A DNA stretch of 64,000 nt, taken from positions 1,545,582 to 1,609,581 of the forward strand of contig NZ_KI912608.1 in NCBI RefSeq assembly GCF_000519265.1, in the 5' to 3' direction. Each line of letters begins with the position of its first letter. The stretch's first letter is position 1. This stretch comes from Desulfonatronum lacustre DSM 10312 (GTDB taxonomy: Bacteria > Desulfobacterota > Desulfovibrionia > Desulfovibrionales > Desulfonatronaceae). The notes below the pieces were generated by a model. The model made no database searches and was not told where the DNA came from. It was given only the letters and a program-made list of their open reading frames with translations. Shown here in pieces: positions 11,754 to 19,605 of this stretch. The position numbers were made by a program, and so were the translations under genes.

Positions 11754-13060
11754 GTTTCAATCCACGCCCCCCGCGCGGGGGGCGACCCCGGTCCCACGCC
11801 AGCCCCCGGTTCGCGGGCCGGTTTCAATCCACGCCCCCCGCGCGGGGGGCGACAACAGCACCTTGACCGGCATTTTCTACTGTAGTTTGTTTCAATCCAC
11901 GCCCCCCGCGCGGGGGGCGACAAGCATCTATAATCCCATTTACTTCTTCATTTATTGTTTCAATCCACGCCCCCCGCGCGGGGGGCGACAAGGTCATCGT
12001 TAACGTCCGGGCCGCATTTTTTGTTTCAATCCACGCCCCCCGCGCGGGGGGCGACCGGAAAATGGTGGAACGTTCAGGAGTGGGACATGTTTCAATCCAC
12101 GCCCCCCGCGCGGGGGGCGACTTTCCGTAACCGTAACCGCAACCTTCAACAGGAGTTTCAATCCACGCCCCCCGCGCGGGGGGCGACAACAATGGGTCAC
12201 CCGCCGCAGCCGCCCGCGCAAGTTTCAATCCACGCCCCCCGCGCGGGGGGCGACTTTTCCTATCATGTAGCGTGCAACCCATGAAACAGTTTCAATCCAC
12301 GCCCCCCGCGCGGGGGGCGACTGAGAGCGTAGCGGATTTTCAAAAAGGAGGTCGTGTTTCAATCCACGCCCCCCGCGCGGGGGGCGACCCGCCGACTTCG
12401 AACAGGGCGTGCAGGCCGATGATGTTTCAATCCACGCCCCCCGCGCGGGGGGCGACAATACACCCAAATCCTGTTACAGCAAGGGATGAGGTTTCAATCC
12501 ACGCCCCCCGCGCGGGGGGCGACTGAATCCAGGACCTGGGCCGTTGAAGAAAGACATGTTTCAATCCACGCCCCCCGCGCGGGGGGCGACGGCGAGGTCG
12601 CATTATTTCCGTGGTAGAAGGTTCGTTTCAATCCACGCCCCCCGCGCGGGGGGCGACCTGTGAGTCTAAGAGCAACCAAGACCCCTGAAAGGTTTCAATC
12701 CACGCCCCCCGCGCGGGGGGCGACTGTATAGGAAATTCCATATTTTCCCCCAAGTAAAGTTTCAATCCACGCCCCCCGCGCGGGGGGCGACTGTGGCGCA
12801 TGGCGGCCATGATCTCCTGGAGCGTGTTTCAATCCACGCCCCCCGCGCGGGGGGCGACTTGGCCGAGGAACAGCGACAGATGCCAACACATTGTTTCAAT
12901 CCACGCCCCCCGCGCGGGGGGCGACCTTGAAAACCTCTCACTCCCGGAAAGGTTAATCGTGTTTCAATCCACGCCCCCCGCGCGGGGGGCGACGATCACA
13001 AGGGTGGGGGGTGGGATCTCTATTAAAGTTTCAATCCACGCCCCCCGCGCGGGGGGCGAC
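11754..13060 (-). CRISPR. Type I-C CRISPR array, 20 repeats and 19 spacers
   Basis: Twenty 33-bp repeats start at 11754, 11821, 11889, 11957, 12023, 12089, 12155, 12222, 12289, 12356, 12424, 12491, 12558, 12625, 12692, 12759, 12826, 12893, 12961 and 13028. On the plus strand each is GTTTCAATCCACG, then C6-GCGC-G6, then CGAC. I saw no base differences between copies, including the terminal one. Spacers are 33-35 bases and all different. Type I-C crRNAs carry the handle ...ATTGAAAC at the 3' end of the repeat, so transcription is on the minus strand. This puts the leader at 13061-13239 next to cas2, and the newest spacers at the high-coordinate end. The repeat hairpin is an uninterrupted GC palindrome, stronger than many of its type. 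I could not search the spacers for targets. Confidence 0.98.
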
Positions 13061-13239
13061 TGTTGGCTTCCATTCCTTTGCCGCCCAAGGATTCAAAGCC
13101 AGATAATCGCGAACCTCCGATTTGCAGCGTGTAAGAAGTGTCAAAAAATCAAGCAGAAATATTTATCGATAAAAATCAAAATGTTGTATTCCGCGCGAAC
13201 CTACCGTCATTTTTACCGCAGCTTCAGGTTCGCGGAGCG
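13061..13239 (-). promoter_or_regulatory. CRISPR leader
   Basis: The 179 bases between the cas2 stop and the first repeat are AT-richer than the surroundings, with no gene. On the minus strand GGTTCGCG occurs near 13108-13117 and again near 13195-13204. An inverted copy lies next to the cas2 stop near 13226-13234, giving an inverted pair CGCGAACCT/AGGTTCGCG about 23 bases apart. A/T runs (about 13140-13190) sit between them. These are candidate sites for Cas1-Cas2 docking or integration-host-factor-like bending. The array promoter must lie here or in cas2, but I cannot name its hexamers with confidence. Confidence 0.75.
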
Positions 13240-13530
13240 CTAAATGACCAGCGGGCCTTCCTGGTCAAAAGGCTCTTTTGCTCCGGCGTGCTCCACCCGT
13301 TTTCGCCAGTTGGAGCCGAGAAAATAGAATCGCAGGCTGTCCTTTTCCGGGTTGATTTCGTCGAGCAGTTGCTGTTTCAGCTTGGTCCACTGGGCAGGAT
13401 CGACAATGCACTCGAACACAGAGAATTGAACACGCTGCCCATGGTTCTTACAAATTTTAGCCACTCGGCGCAGACGTCCCGGACCGCCGGGATCGGATGT
13501 GGACACGTCGTAACTGACAAGGACGAACAT
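13240..13530 (-). CDS. cas2: Cas2, adaptation endonuclease/scaffold
   Basis: Cas2 bridges two Cas1 dimers in the complex that inserts new spacers at the leader end. The 96-residue protein begins MFVLVSYDVSTSD, the ferredoxin-fold strand with the family Asp, and contains RVQFSVFECIVD, typical of type I-C Cas2. It starts nine bases after cas1 ends and is the last gene before the leader. Confidence 0.96.
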   Translation of the reverse strand: MFVLVSYDVSTSDPGGPGRLRRVAKICKNHGQRVQFSVFECIVDPAQWTKLKQQLLDEINPEKDSLRFYFLGSNWRKRVEHAGAKEPFDQEGPLVI

Positions 13531-13539
13531 GGAATTGCA

Positions 13540-14571
13540 TCACCTCCAGATAAACGGCGGGTAGCCGTCCAGGTCTCCGCGAATATGCCGAGCCAAAAGC
13601 AGGGCCTGGATGAACGGCAGAAGGCCGATTTCCACTTTTTCATTCAGGAACGGATGGCTGATCACTTCTTGTTTGCGTTTCTGGTAGGCGACAAGGAACG
13701 CCTTGCGGGTGTCGTCCTTCATCAATACGCCGCCGGTTTCGGCTTGGTTGAATCCGGACTTTTTGATGACCCCGAGGTTGATCTGGGAGAGCACCAGCCG
13801 ATCCGCGACGACGGAGCGAAACTCCTCCATAATGTCCAGGGCGAGACTGGCTCGCCCTGGCCGATCCCGATGCAGAAAACCGACCGCGGGGTCCAAGCCG
13901 ACGGACTCCAAGGCGCTGCGGACATCGTGCATCAGCAGGGTGTAGGCGAATGACAGCAGGCAATTGACGTTGTCCAACGGCGGGCGGCGGCTGCGATCCT
14001 GGAACGAAAACCCCTCTTTTTGCGAGGTGATCAAGAAATTGAATACACTGAAATACGTTCCGGCCGCGTCGCCTTCGATGCCTCGCAAGACATCCAGGGA
14101 GGTGGAAACCTGGAGTTGATCCAGGGAAAAGCGCAACCGTTGCGCGGCGTCCCGCAGGGCCTCAGCGCCGGGTTTGTCGCCGTGATCGCGGAGCGCCCTT
14201 TGGAGCACCGTGCGGCTGTTGCTGATTTTCCCAGCAAGCAGCGCACGAGCTATATTCGCGGACTTTTCCTGATCATCAGCCCACCGATACTGTTCCCGCC
14301 GCAACAGCACATTGCCTGCAACCGGTCCCTGAAGCCGGGCCAAAAAACGACCATACTCGGTCAGAAAACTGACCCCCACGCCCCGCTCGGCGCACAGTCC
14401 CAACAGAAACGGACTGCACGAGACCTGTCCGAAGCAAACGATGCCGGCCAGCGTATGGATGGGGACCTGCAGTCGCGTCTCCTTTTCCACGCGCACCAGC
14501 ACGGTCTCGCCCTCACGGGACAGATACGCGCCCTGGGTCGTCACATAGAGGGTGTTCAAAAGTTTCTTCAT
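13540..14571 (-). CDS. cas1: Cas1, type I-C integrase
   Basis: Cas1 catalyses spacer integration. The true start is the ATG at 14571 (MKKLLNTLYVTTQGAYLSREG), which overlaps the cas4 stop by ATGA; the open frame extends further upstream but only through cas4. At 343 residues it has the usual I-C length. The metal site is seen in the C-terminal domain, with His in GFLHRDRPG and Asp/Glu in LALDIMEEFR, typical of I-C Cas1. It is co-transcribed with cas4 and cas2. Confidence 0.96.
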   Translation of the reverse strand: MKKLLNTLYVTTQGAYLSREGETVLVRVEKETRLQVPIHTLAGIVCFGQVSCSPFLLGLCAERGVGVSFLTEYGRFLARLQGPVAGNVLLRREQYRWADDQEKSANIARALLAGKISNSRTVLQRALRDHGDKPGAEALRDAAQRLRFSLDQLQVSTSLDVLRGIEGDAAGTYFSVFNFLITSQKEGFSFQDRSRRPPLDNVNCLLSFAYTLLMHDVRSALESVGLDPAVGFLHRDRPGRASLALDIMEEFRSVVADRLVLSQINLGVIKKSGFNQAETGGVLMKDDTRKAFLVAYQKRKQEVISHPFLNEKVEIGLLPFIQALLLARHIRGDLDGYPPFIWR

Positions 14572-15203
14572 GTTGTCGGTTCCATAAGCATGCGTGAGAG
14601 GTAGCGCCGAGCGCTTTTCGCTGATCCGGCCACCCTGGGCAGACAAAGTTCAAGCAGCGAACAACTGTCGCACTTTTTTTCGTACCGAGCCGGCGGGGTC
14701 GTTCCGGAACGGATCAACTCGTGCAGCCTGGCAGCCGTATCCATGGTTTCCCGGCGCAGTGCCGCATCAAAAGCCACGTCCTTGCGCCTGCGATTCTGGC
14801 CGTAAAACAGCGCCCCTTCGGGCACATGGCGGCCCAGCATTTCTTCCAGGCACAGGGCCTGGGCGCAGAGCTGCACCTCGTCGCAGTTGTCCTTCTTGGG
14901 GCGACCCCGCTTGTATTCCACGGGAAACGGCACCCAGTCGTTTCCCGTGAAATGGTACTCCACCACGTCGGCCCTTCCCGATAGGCCCAAGTTCAAAGAC
15001 CGTAACGGCACGCCCGTTTCGATCCGCGCCGTGTCCCTGGTCTGCCGCTGCCCTGAATCCACCCGCTCATGCATGATCCGCCCTTCAGCCGTGAAGCGGT
15101 TTTCCGTCCAGACCTGCTCGATGTGGATCAACGCGCACTGCCTGGGGCAGAATATCAGGTGCTGCAACGCGGAAAGAGGGAGGAGGTCGGCTTCCAGGTA
15201 CAT
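14568..15203 (-). CDS. cas4: Cas4, PAM-selecting prespacer exonuclease
   Basis: Type I-C Cas4 works with Cas1-Cas2 to trim prespacers and select those with a TTC PAM. The 211-residue protein starts MYLEADLLPLSALQHLIFCPRQ. The RecB-type nuclease core shows PVEYKRG (the E-x-K motif) and QLCAQALCLEE. Iron-sulfur ligands are the Cys in FCPRQC and the C-terminal CDSCSLLELC. The open frame reads on upstream into the preceding gene in the wrong frame; the start at 15203 fits the family. It lies 52 bases downstream of the HEAT/nuclease gene. Confidence 0.95.
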   Translation of the reverse strand: MYLEADLLPLSALQHLIFCPRQCALIHIEQVWTENRFTAEGRIMHERVDSGQRQTRDTARIETGVPLRSLNLGLSGRADVVEYHFTGNDWVPFPVEYKRGRPKKDNCDEVQLCAQALCLEEMLGRHVPEGALFYGQNRRRKDVAFDAALRRETMDTAARLHELIRSGTTPPARYEKKCDSCSLLELCLPRVAGSAKSARRYLSRMLMEPTT

Positions 15204-15255
15204 ACGACTATCTTCGCTTACGCTGTGCGACGTCGCGACTCGCCAGAAAAGCAAG

Positions 15256-16122
15256 TCAGCGATACTGGCGCAGTTTCTCCAGCAGACGAACGCGCAGGAC
15301 CGGCTTGTCGGCTGGATACAGGGAGATGAGGCGCTTGCCCTGCTGTTGATAGAGCTGTTGTTTCTTGAGCATGCCGATTTTGTAGTCCGCCGTGTCCATG
15401 CCCCAATATTCGATATAGACGTCAAATTCCGGCAGATAAAAATCCGGACGGATGGCGTACCCGTCCAGGATGCGGAATCGTTCGTCGTAACGATAGCGGA
15501 TGCCTTCCGCCTTGAGGGCCTCGCAGATGAGCCGCTCGCCTTCGGATTGCACCCAGGTACCGTCCCTGGCCCGAATATTTTTCTGCAGTTCCACCTTGAT
15601 CTCGTAATTGCGGCGCTCCAGGAACACTTCGTCGAAGCAGTGGTCGCAAAACGGACGCTGGAAGGCCTTGCGGCTGCGGACGTACTCATCCGGAGCCAAG
15701 CGCACGCCGCACCGCTTGCACAGATGAACGACCTGTTCCTCGGCGATGCGCACGGCCTCGGTGATGTACTCAACGGCCAGGGCCGCGTCGCGTTGATTGT
15801 AGTCCTTTTCCACCGGGTTCGCGGCCATGTCGCGGAGGTCCGGCAAGGCCGGCTTGGCTGCGACGCCGTACAGCTTGAGCGCCCGTATGGCATACTGGCG
15901 GACCTGGGGATGCGTGTCGGACAGCAAGGGATGCAGCGCGGCAACGGCCTCATCCGCATCGGCCAACCCGGCCAACTTGCCCATGGCCGACGCGGCCAGA
16001 CGGCGCACATTGGCCACGGGCGAACGAGCCAGTTGCGCAAGTTCCGGCAAGGCGGCCGGATCACCGGAGTTGCCGAGATCCACCGCCCGTTGCCGGAATT
16101 GCTGTTCGAGTTTTTTGTCCAT
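15256..16122 (-). CDS. HEAT-repeat, zinc-ribbon and PD-(D/E)XK-like nuclease protein within the cas operon
   Basis: I do not recognise this as a named Cas protein. The 288 residues fall into three parts. Residues about 12-110 are HEAT-like alpha repeats (VANVRRLAASAMGKLAGLAD and VRQYAIRALKLYG). A zinc-ribbon-like part follows with CKRCG and, about 25 residues on, CDHC. The C-terminal part resembles a restriction-endonuclease-like fold: SEGERLICEALKAEG, DGYAIRPDFYLP and VYIEYWGMD supply the Glu, Asp and Glu, with a downstream KKQQLY. Its ATG directly abuts the cas7 TAG, and cas4 follows 52 bases later, so it is embedded in the operon. It may be an accessory nuclease acting in interference, adaptation or regulation; which is unknown. 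Confidence 0.8.
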   Translation of the reverse strand: MDKKLEQQFRQRAVDLGNSGDPAALPELAQLARSPVANVRRLAASAMGKLAGLADADEAVAALHPLLSDTHPQVRQYAIRALKLYGVAAKPALPDLRDMAANPVEKDYNQRDAALAVEYITEAVRIAEEQVVHLCKRCGVRLAPDEYVRSRKAFQRPFCDHCFDEVFLERRNYEIKVELQKNIRARDGTWVQSEGERLICEALKAEGIRYRYDERFRILDGYAIRPDFYLPEFDVYIEYWGMDTADYKIGMLKKQQLYQQQGKRLISLYPADKPVLRVRLLEKLRQYR

Positions 16123-16983
16123 CTATAGCATTTCCAATAGTTCAACCCCCGCCGGAGGCTGGCCAAGGGTGACCGCATAGTCCTTGAAGGAGCGGGCCGG
16201 GCCGGTGGAGTCGTCCCGGCGCTTCACCTGGACCAGGTCGAAGAGCTTGTGGGCCGGAGCGTTGCCGAGCTTGTTCTGGTGCTTGAAGACAAAGAGCTTG
16301 CGGCTGCTCATCAGGCCGCGCGCGGCCGAGCGGTCGTGCTCGAACATGTTGACCAAAGCATCCCAGAGCAGATCCAAATCCGCCTCGGAAAAGCCGGTTT
16401 TTTCGGCCAGGGGCGCGGAGACAAAACCGTGGGCCACGTACAATCCGTAGGGCACGATATGCTTGCGGCCCATGGTCCGCTCTTTTTCCAGATCCTTTTC
16501 ATTGGTCACGGCCATGCGGGTGATGCTGATCTCCTGGGGCACGATGGGTTCCACGCTTTTGGCGAAGGCCAGTTGCACCGGTCCGCGAACCTGTCCGCAG
16601 TTGATATCCGTGGTCATAACCGCGCCGAAGGTCCGGATGTCATAGAAGTTGGCGCACATCCAACCCGTAACCTTCAGGGCGTCTTCAACTTTTTTTGGCA
16701 GTTTCTTGGCTTCGAACTTGAGGTCATGAGCGATGTAAGCCTGCTCATGCGTCCTGTTCAGCACGGCCTTTTCCTGGATGTATATTTTGAAGCCCTCGGC
16801 CCCTTCCTTGGCCAGAGCCACATGATTGCGGATCTTGCGCTTGATGCAGACGTCCGTGACCAGCCCATGTCCGGTCTCCGGGTCGATGCGGGGCATGTTC
16901 CCGGCGTCCGGATCGCCGTTGGGATTTCCGTTGACCACGTCGAAAAGCAGGACGAATTCATGGCGGTTGGCAATGGCGGTCAT
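16123..16983 (-). CDS. cas7: Cas7 (Csd2), Cascade backbone subunit
   Basis: Cas7 forms the helical filament that coats the crRNA spacer in the type I-C Cascade. The 286-residue protein begins [26 protein letters not shown], the Csd2 signature, with the conserved [13 protein letters not shown] following and [15 protein letters not shown] further on. Its start overlaps the cas8c stop by four bases, and its stop abuts the HEAT/nuclease start. Confidence 0.96.
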   Translation of the reverse strand: MTAIANRHEFVLLFDVVNGNPNGDPDAGNMPRIDPETGHGLVTDVCIKRKIRNHVALAKEGAEGFKIYIQEKAVLNRTHEQAYIAHDLKFEAKKLPKKVEDALKVTGWMCANFYDIRTFGAVMTTDINCGQVRGPVQLAFAKSVEPIVPQEISITRMAVTNEKDLEKERTMGRKHIVPYGLYVAHGFVSAPLAEKTGFSEADLDLLWDALVNMFEHDRSAARGLMSSRKLFVFKHQNKLGNAPAHKLFDLVQVKRRDDSTGPARSFKDYAVTLGQPPAGVELLEML

Positions 16984-18731
16984 GACTGAGTCTCCTTATT
17001 TTTCTTGGTGAAAAAATCCTTGCGCTGATGGTAGTAGCCGATCATGAACAGTCCCTGTTCCTCGGAGGACATGGTGGCCGGAAAATCGTCAAAGGCGTCG
17101 ATGATGTCCTGGATCATTTTATCATAGCTGAATGCCAGACCTTTTTTCTCAGGCTCCTTGCGCAGCTTGGCCGTATGATTGGCCGCGTTTTTGAGCAGCA
17201 TGTGGAAGACCTGCCCGGGGTTGGCCGAGACCGAGCCGAGGTAACGGTCCTTGATGGTCGCATTGGTGCCGGGGACCGCCTCTTCCTGGGCTTTTTCCAG
17301 CACCGCGAACAACCTGCCCAACAAGTACGGGCGATCGGTTCGAGCGGGATCGAATGACACGGGAACCTCCCATTGTTTGTTGCGGATCAAAAACGCCTTG
17401 ATCAAGGCGGCCCGGAAATACGTCACCTGATGCTCGGCCCGGATGCGGCCGAGCACGGTGGGCAGCAGACTTTGCGGATACGGCGAGCCCGTCAGCATGG
17501 CTTTGGCTATGCCTCCGGCCAGAACGGGCGGGATATTTTCGCTTTTGCCCAGCGGCGCGGTCTGGCGGAGCAGTCGCCAGAGCGGCGGAAACTCCGGATC
17601 GGAGTCGAATTGCCGGACGATTTCCAGTTGCTGGAAATGTATGCCCACCTTTTGCAACAAGCCGCCCACGGTGTTGGTTTCCCAGAAACGAATGGCCAGC
17701 CGGGACGCATTGGGCGCAAGGGCCAGCAGATAAAAGCGCACGGACTCGTCCAGATCCGGCACGATGTCCACGGCCCGCTTGCCGGAGCGGATAGCCTGGA
17801 GCAGATCGTGAATTTTGAGCGTGGTCTGATAATCAATCTGGATTTGAGGCAATGCGTCCACTGGGGCGGGGTCAATCAGGTCCGCCAGAAAATCCTCCAC
17901 CGGATTGGAACGTTCGGCCCAGAACACGATGGTCATGTCGCCAATGGTGATTTTCTGGCGGCTCCCCCTGGTCAGAAGGGCATTGAGGGCCGTGGTGTAG
18001 GCAAAGGCGGATGTTTCGCCCACATCGGCCTTGTCCCGCCCGTAGGAGACGAACGCCGAAGCATTGAAGGAAACGATGTACCCGCCGGAAGTCTGCCCGC
18101 CTACGACGCCTTTGATAGGCGTATGCACTCGGGCCAACGGGACATCATGTTCGCCGGTTATGAGACACTGGACCTTGAGGGCCTCATCCAGCTTGGCGCA
18201 ATGAGTGCGCCATACATTTTGCAACGGTGGACGGTCGTGAATAAAACCCCTCACTCCGTCCAGCCGAAAGACAAGATTGGCTCCGGCGACTTCTTCCCAA
18301 GGGGAATAGGCATTGATGATTGTCTCAGCCTCGTCCGGCTCCCAACTTTCCATGAAGCCCCGGATCGCAACAAAGCCAGGATCGGCGAGGTCAGCGCCAA
18401 TCTCGTGAAGCAGTTCCTTGAAGGCGGCAAACCGGGGTACGTTGGTATTTGTTTCGTTCTTGTCCGCGCCCAGCACATAGGCGGCCTTGTCCCAGAGGAA
18501 GTTCGCCTTGACCCCCGAAGTCCTGGTCACTGCCGCCGGAACAGCCATTTTGCGGGGAAAGCGTTTTTTGCCGTCCGTTTCTCGCAGATCCTCCACGCCA
18601 CGGAGATTACCTTCCGTGTCCAGGATCAAGGCAAAGGAAATATTTTCAATGCTTGTGCCGTAAGGCGGCATGCCCGAGTCGGGATCGGCGATCATCCTCT
18701 CGTAGTAGCCGTGCAATGCCTGGAGAATCAT
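16980..18731 (-). CDS. cas8c: Cas8c (Csd1), Cascade large subunit
   Basis: Cas8c recognises the PAM and stabilises R-loop formation in type I-C. In this subtype an internal translation start in cas8c also makes the small subunit Cas11c. The 583-residue protein begins [13 protein letters not shown], followed by [17 protein letters not shown], typical of Csd1. An internal Met-rich 3' third could supply Cas11c (for example near [16 protein letters not shown]), but I could not identify a clear internal ribosome-binding site. It overlaps cas5c by four bases upstream and cas7 by four bases downstream. Confidence 0.95.
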   Translation of the reverse strand: MILQALHGYYERMIADPDSGMPPYGTSIENISFALILDTEGNLRGVEDLRETDGKKRFPRKMAVPAAVTRTSGVKANFLWDKAAYVLGADKNETNTNVPRFAAFKELLHEIGADLADPGFVAIRGFMESWEPDEAETIINAYSPWEEVAGANLVFRLDGVRGFIHDRPPLQNVWRTHCAKLDEALKVQCLITGEHDVPLARVHTPIKGVVGGQTSGGYIVSFNASAFVSYGRDKADVGETSAFAYTTALNALLTRGSRQKITIGDMTIVFWAERSNPVEDFLADLIDPAPVDALPQIQIDYQTTLKIHDLLQAIRSGKRAVDIVPDLDESVRFYLLALAPNASRLAIRFWETNTVGGLLQKVGIHFQQLEIVRQFDSDPEFPPLWRLLRQTAPLGKSENIPPVLAGGIAKAMLTGSPYPQSLLPTVLGRIRAEHQVTYFRAALIKAFLIRNKQWEVPVSFDPARTDRPYLLGRLFAVLEKAQEEAVPGTNATIKDRYLGSVSANPGQVFHMLLKNAANHTAKLRKEPEKKGLAFSYDKMIQDIIDAFDDFPATMSSEEQGLFMIGYYHQRKDFFTKKNKETQS

Positions 18732-19393
18732 GCTCGCACCTCCGCTGACCAGGGCGGGGGCGGCTCGATGATGCCGTCCTTCATTTCGGCCTTGAAAAAC
18801 AGCGGCGTCATGCCCTGGGAAAAGTCGATGTCCAGGAGCATGTAGCCCAGTTCCCTGGTCTGGCCGACATAGAAAGACACCGGCACCTCGCCTTCGACCA
18901 GTTCAAAAGAGGCCGGGAACTCCCGGCAGCCCAGGCATGGCTGGTGGAAGAACTGCCCGGCCCTGACCCGGCGGTTGAAAATGTCCAGGTGCTTGCCTTC
19001 GTTGTCCTCTGGTCCGGCCTTGTCCGTGAGCACGAAATGGGCTTCGATGACATAGTCCACATGCCGCAGGAGCGTGGCGGCGCGTTGCTGGCGGTTGTTG
19101 CCGTCGTCCACCAGGAAATACAGCGGTTTCTTGTCCCGCATGGCCGTGACCGGATTGGGTTTGGGAATCTTGGAACTGACCTCGTTGCGACGGACGTTAT
19201 CGAAAATAATGGGCTTGAGCACATGAATCTTGTCCACCACCCAGCGGATGGCCGGTTTCCAGTGGATGGCCTCCAGAATCCCCCGGGCCGCGGACGGGGT
19301 CATCACGTCGTAGGAAACTCTCTCGACCTTCATTTCGGGTCTGGTCCAGCACGCATAGTCGCCCCAGACCCGCAGCTTGATGCCGAATGCCAT
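18728..19393 (-). CDS. cas5: Cas5c (Csd5), crRNA-processing subunit
   Basis: In type I-C, Cas5 replaces Cas6: it cuts the repeat RNA below the hairpin and holds the 5' handle. I chose the ATG at 19393 (MAFGIKLRVWGDYACWTRPEMKVERVSYDV), preceded by AGGAGG eight bases upstream; the open frame extends to 19477 but that segment is the noncoding structured region. The 221-residue length is normal. The sequence MTPSAARGILEAIHWKPAI is the family RAMP signature. The gene is 190 bases downstream of cas3, and this gap holds the crRNA-like element described separately. Confidence 0.95.
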   Translation of the reverse strand: MAFGIKLRVWGDYACWTRPEMKVERVSYDVMTPSAARGILEAIHWKPAIRWVVDKIHVLKPIIFDNVRRNEVSSKIPKPNPVTAMRDKKPLYFLVDDGNNRQQRAATLLRHVDYVIEAHFVLTDKAGPEDNEGKHLDIFNRRVRAGQFFHQPCLGCREFPASFELVEGEVPVSFYVGQTRELGYMLLDIDFSQGMTPLFFKAEMKDGIIEPPPPWSAEVRA

Positions 19394-19410
19394 GGCGTCC
19401 TCCTGAACGT

Positions 19411-19500
19411 TGGCCGCGAGGCATGCGCCTCGCGGCCAGAAAGCTAACAGACACAAACGTTTAAATCCAAGTTTCAATCCACGGACCGATGTTGGCCGAC
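19411..19500 (-). ncRNA. Candidate crRNA-like regulatory RNA (CreR/CreA-like) between cas3 and cas5c
   Basis: On the minus strand 19500-19471 is a degenerate 30-base CRISPR repeat. Its first four bases (GTCG) and last 13 (CGTGGATTGAAAC) equal the array repeat. The middle has diverged but can still pair as CGGCC/GG(T)CCG. A 32-base spacer-like segment follows (19470-19439, beginning TTGGATTTAAACG). Then comes a 12-bp hairpin, TGGCCGCGAGGC-GCAT-GCCTCGCGGCCA (19438-19411), in the place of a second repeat. The first 11 spacer bases exactly match 19572-19582 on the plus strand, preceded by TTC. This is the structure of known Cas-regulating crRNA-like RNAs; expression and function are inferred. Confidence 0.65.
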
Positions 19501-19507
19501 GTCTGTT

Positions 19508-19517
19508 TCACCTCCTT
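19508..19517 (-). promoter_or_regulatory. Strong Shine-Dalgarno without a properly spaced start codon
   Basis: The minus strand reads AAGGAGGTGA, a ten-base match to the anti-Shine-Dalgarno sequence, just upstream of the degenerate repeat. No ATG, GTG or TTG lies 5-10 bases downstream. The only frame it could open starts at a GTG overlapping the motif itself (19511) and ends at 19461 after 16 codons. It may be a relic of a lost start, or part of a small toxin-like RNA. Confidence 0.5.
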
Positions 19518-19568
19518 GTGTTTTTGAATCCCCATATCGCAAGAGTAAATTTCTTGGCAAGAAAAATT

Positions 19569-19605
19569 TTCTTGGATTTAAAAGTTAGATTATCAAAGAC
19601 GACGG
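19569..19605 (+). promoter_or_regulatory. Candidate Cascade target of the crRNA-like RNA (TTC PAM plus partial protospacer)
   Basis: TTC at 19569-19571 is followed by TTGGATTTAAAAGTTAG. Against the spacer-like segment this matches positions 1-11, 13-15 and 17. Position 12, the first mismatch, is one of the every-sixth bases that type I complexes flip out. The matching then breaks down, which would favour binding over cleavage. The site covers the cas3 stop codon and lies upstream of cas5c and of the crRNA-like element itself. An AT-rich palindrome (AAGAAAAATTTTCTT, 19559-19573) overlaps its edge. Confidence 0.55.

Noticed and set aside
11824-12889. Open frames inside the CRISPR array with repeated SPPARGAWIET or RPPRGGRGLK
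   Set aside because: These are translations of the CRISPR repeat itself and have no ribosome-binding sites.
14568-16178. A 536-codon minus-strand frame covering cas4 and the HEAT gene
   Set aside because: The upstream two-thirds is a wrong-frame reading of the HEAT/nuclease gene. The Cas4 family start is at 15203.
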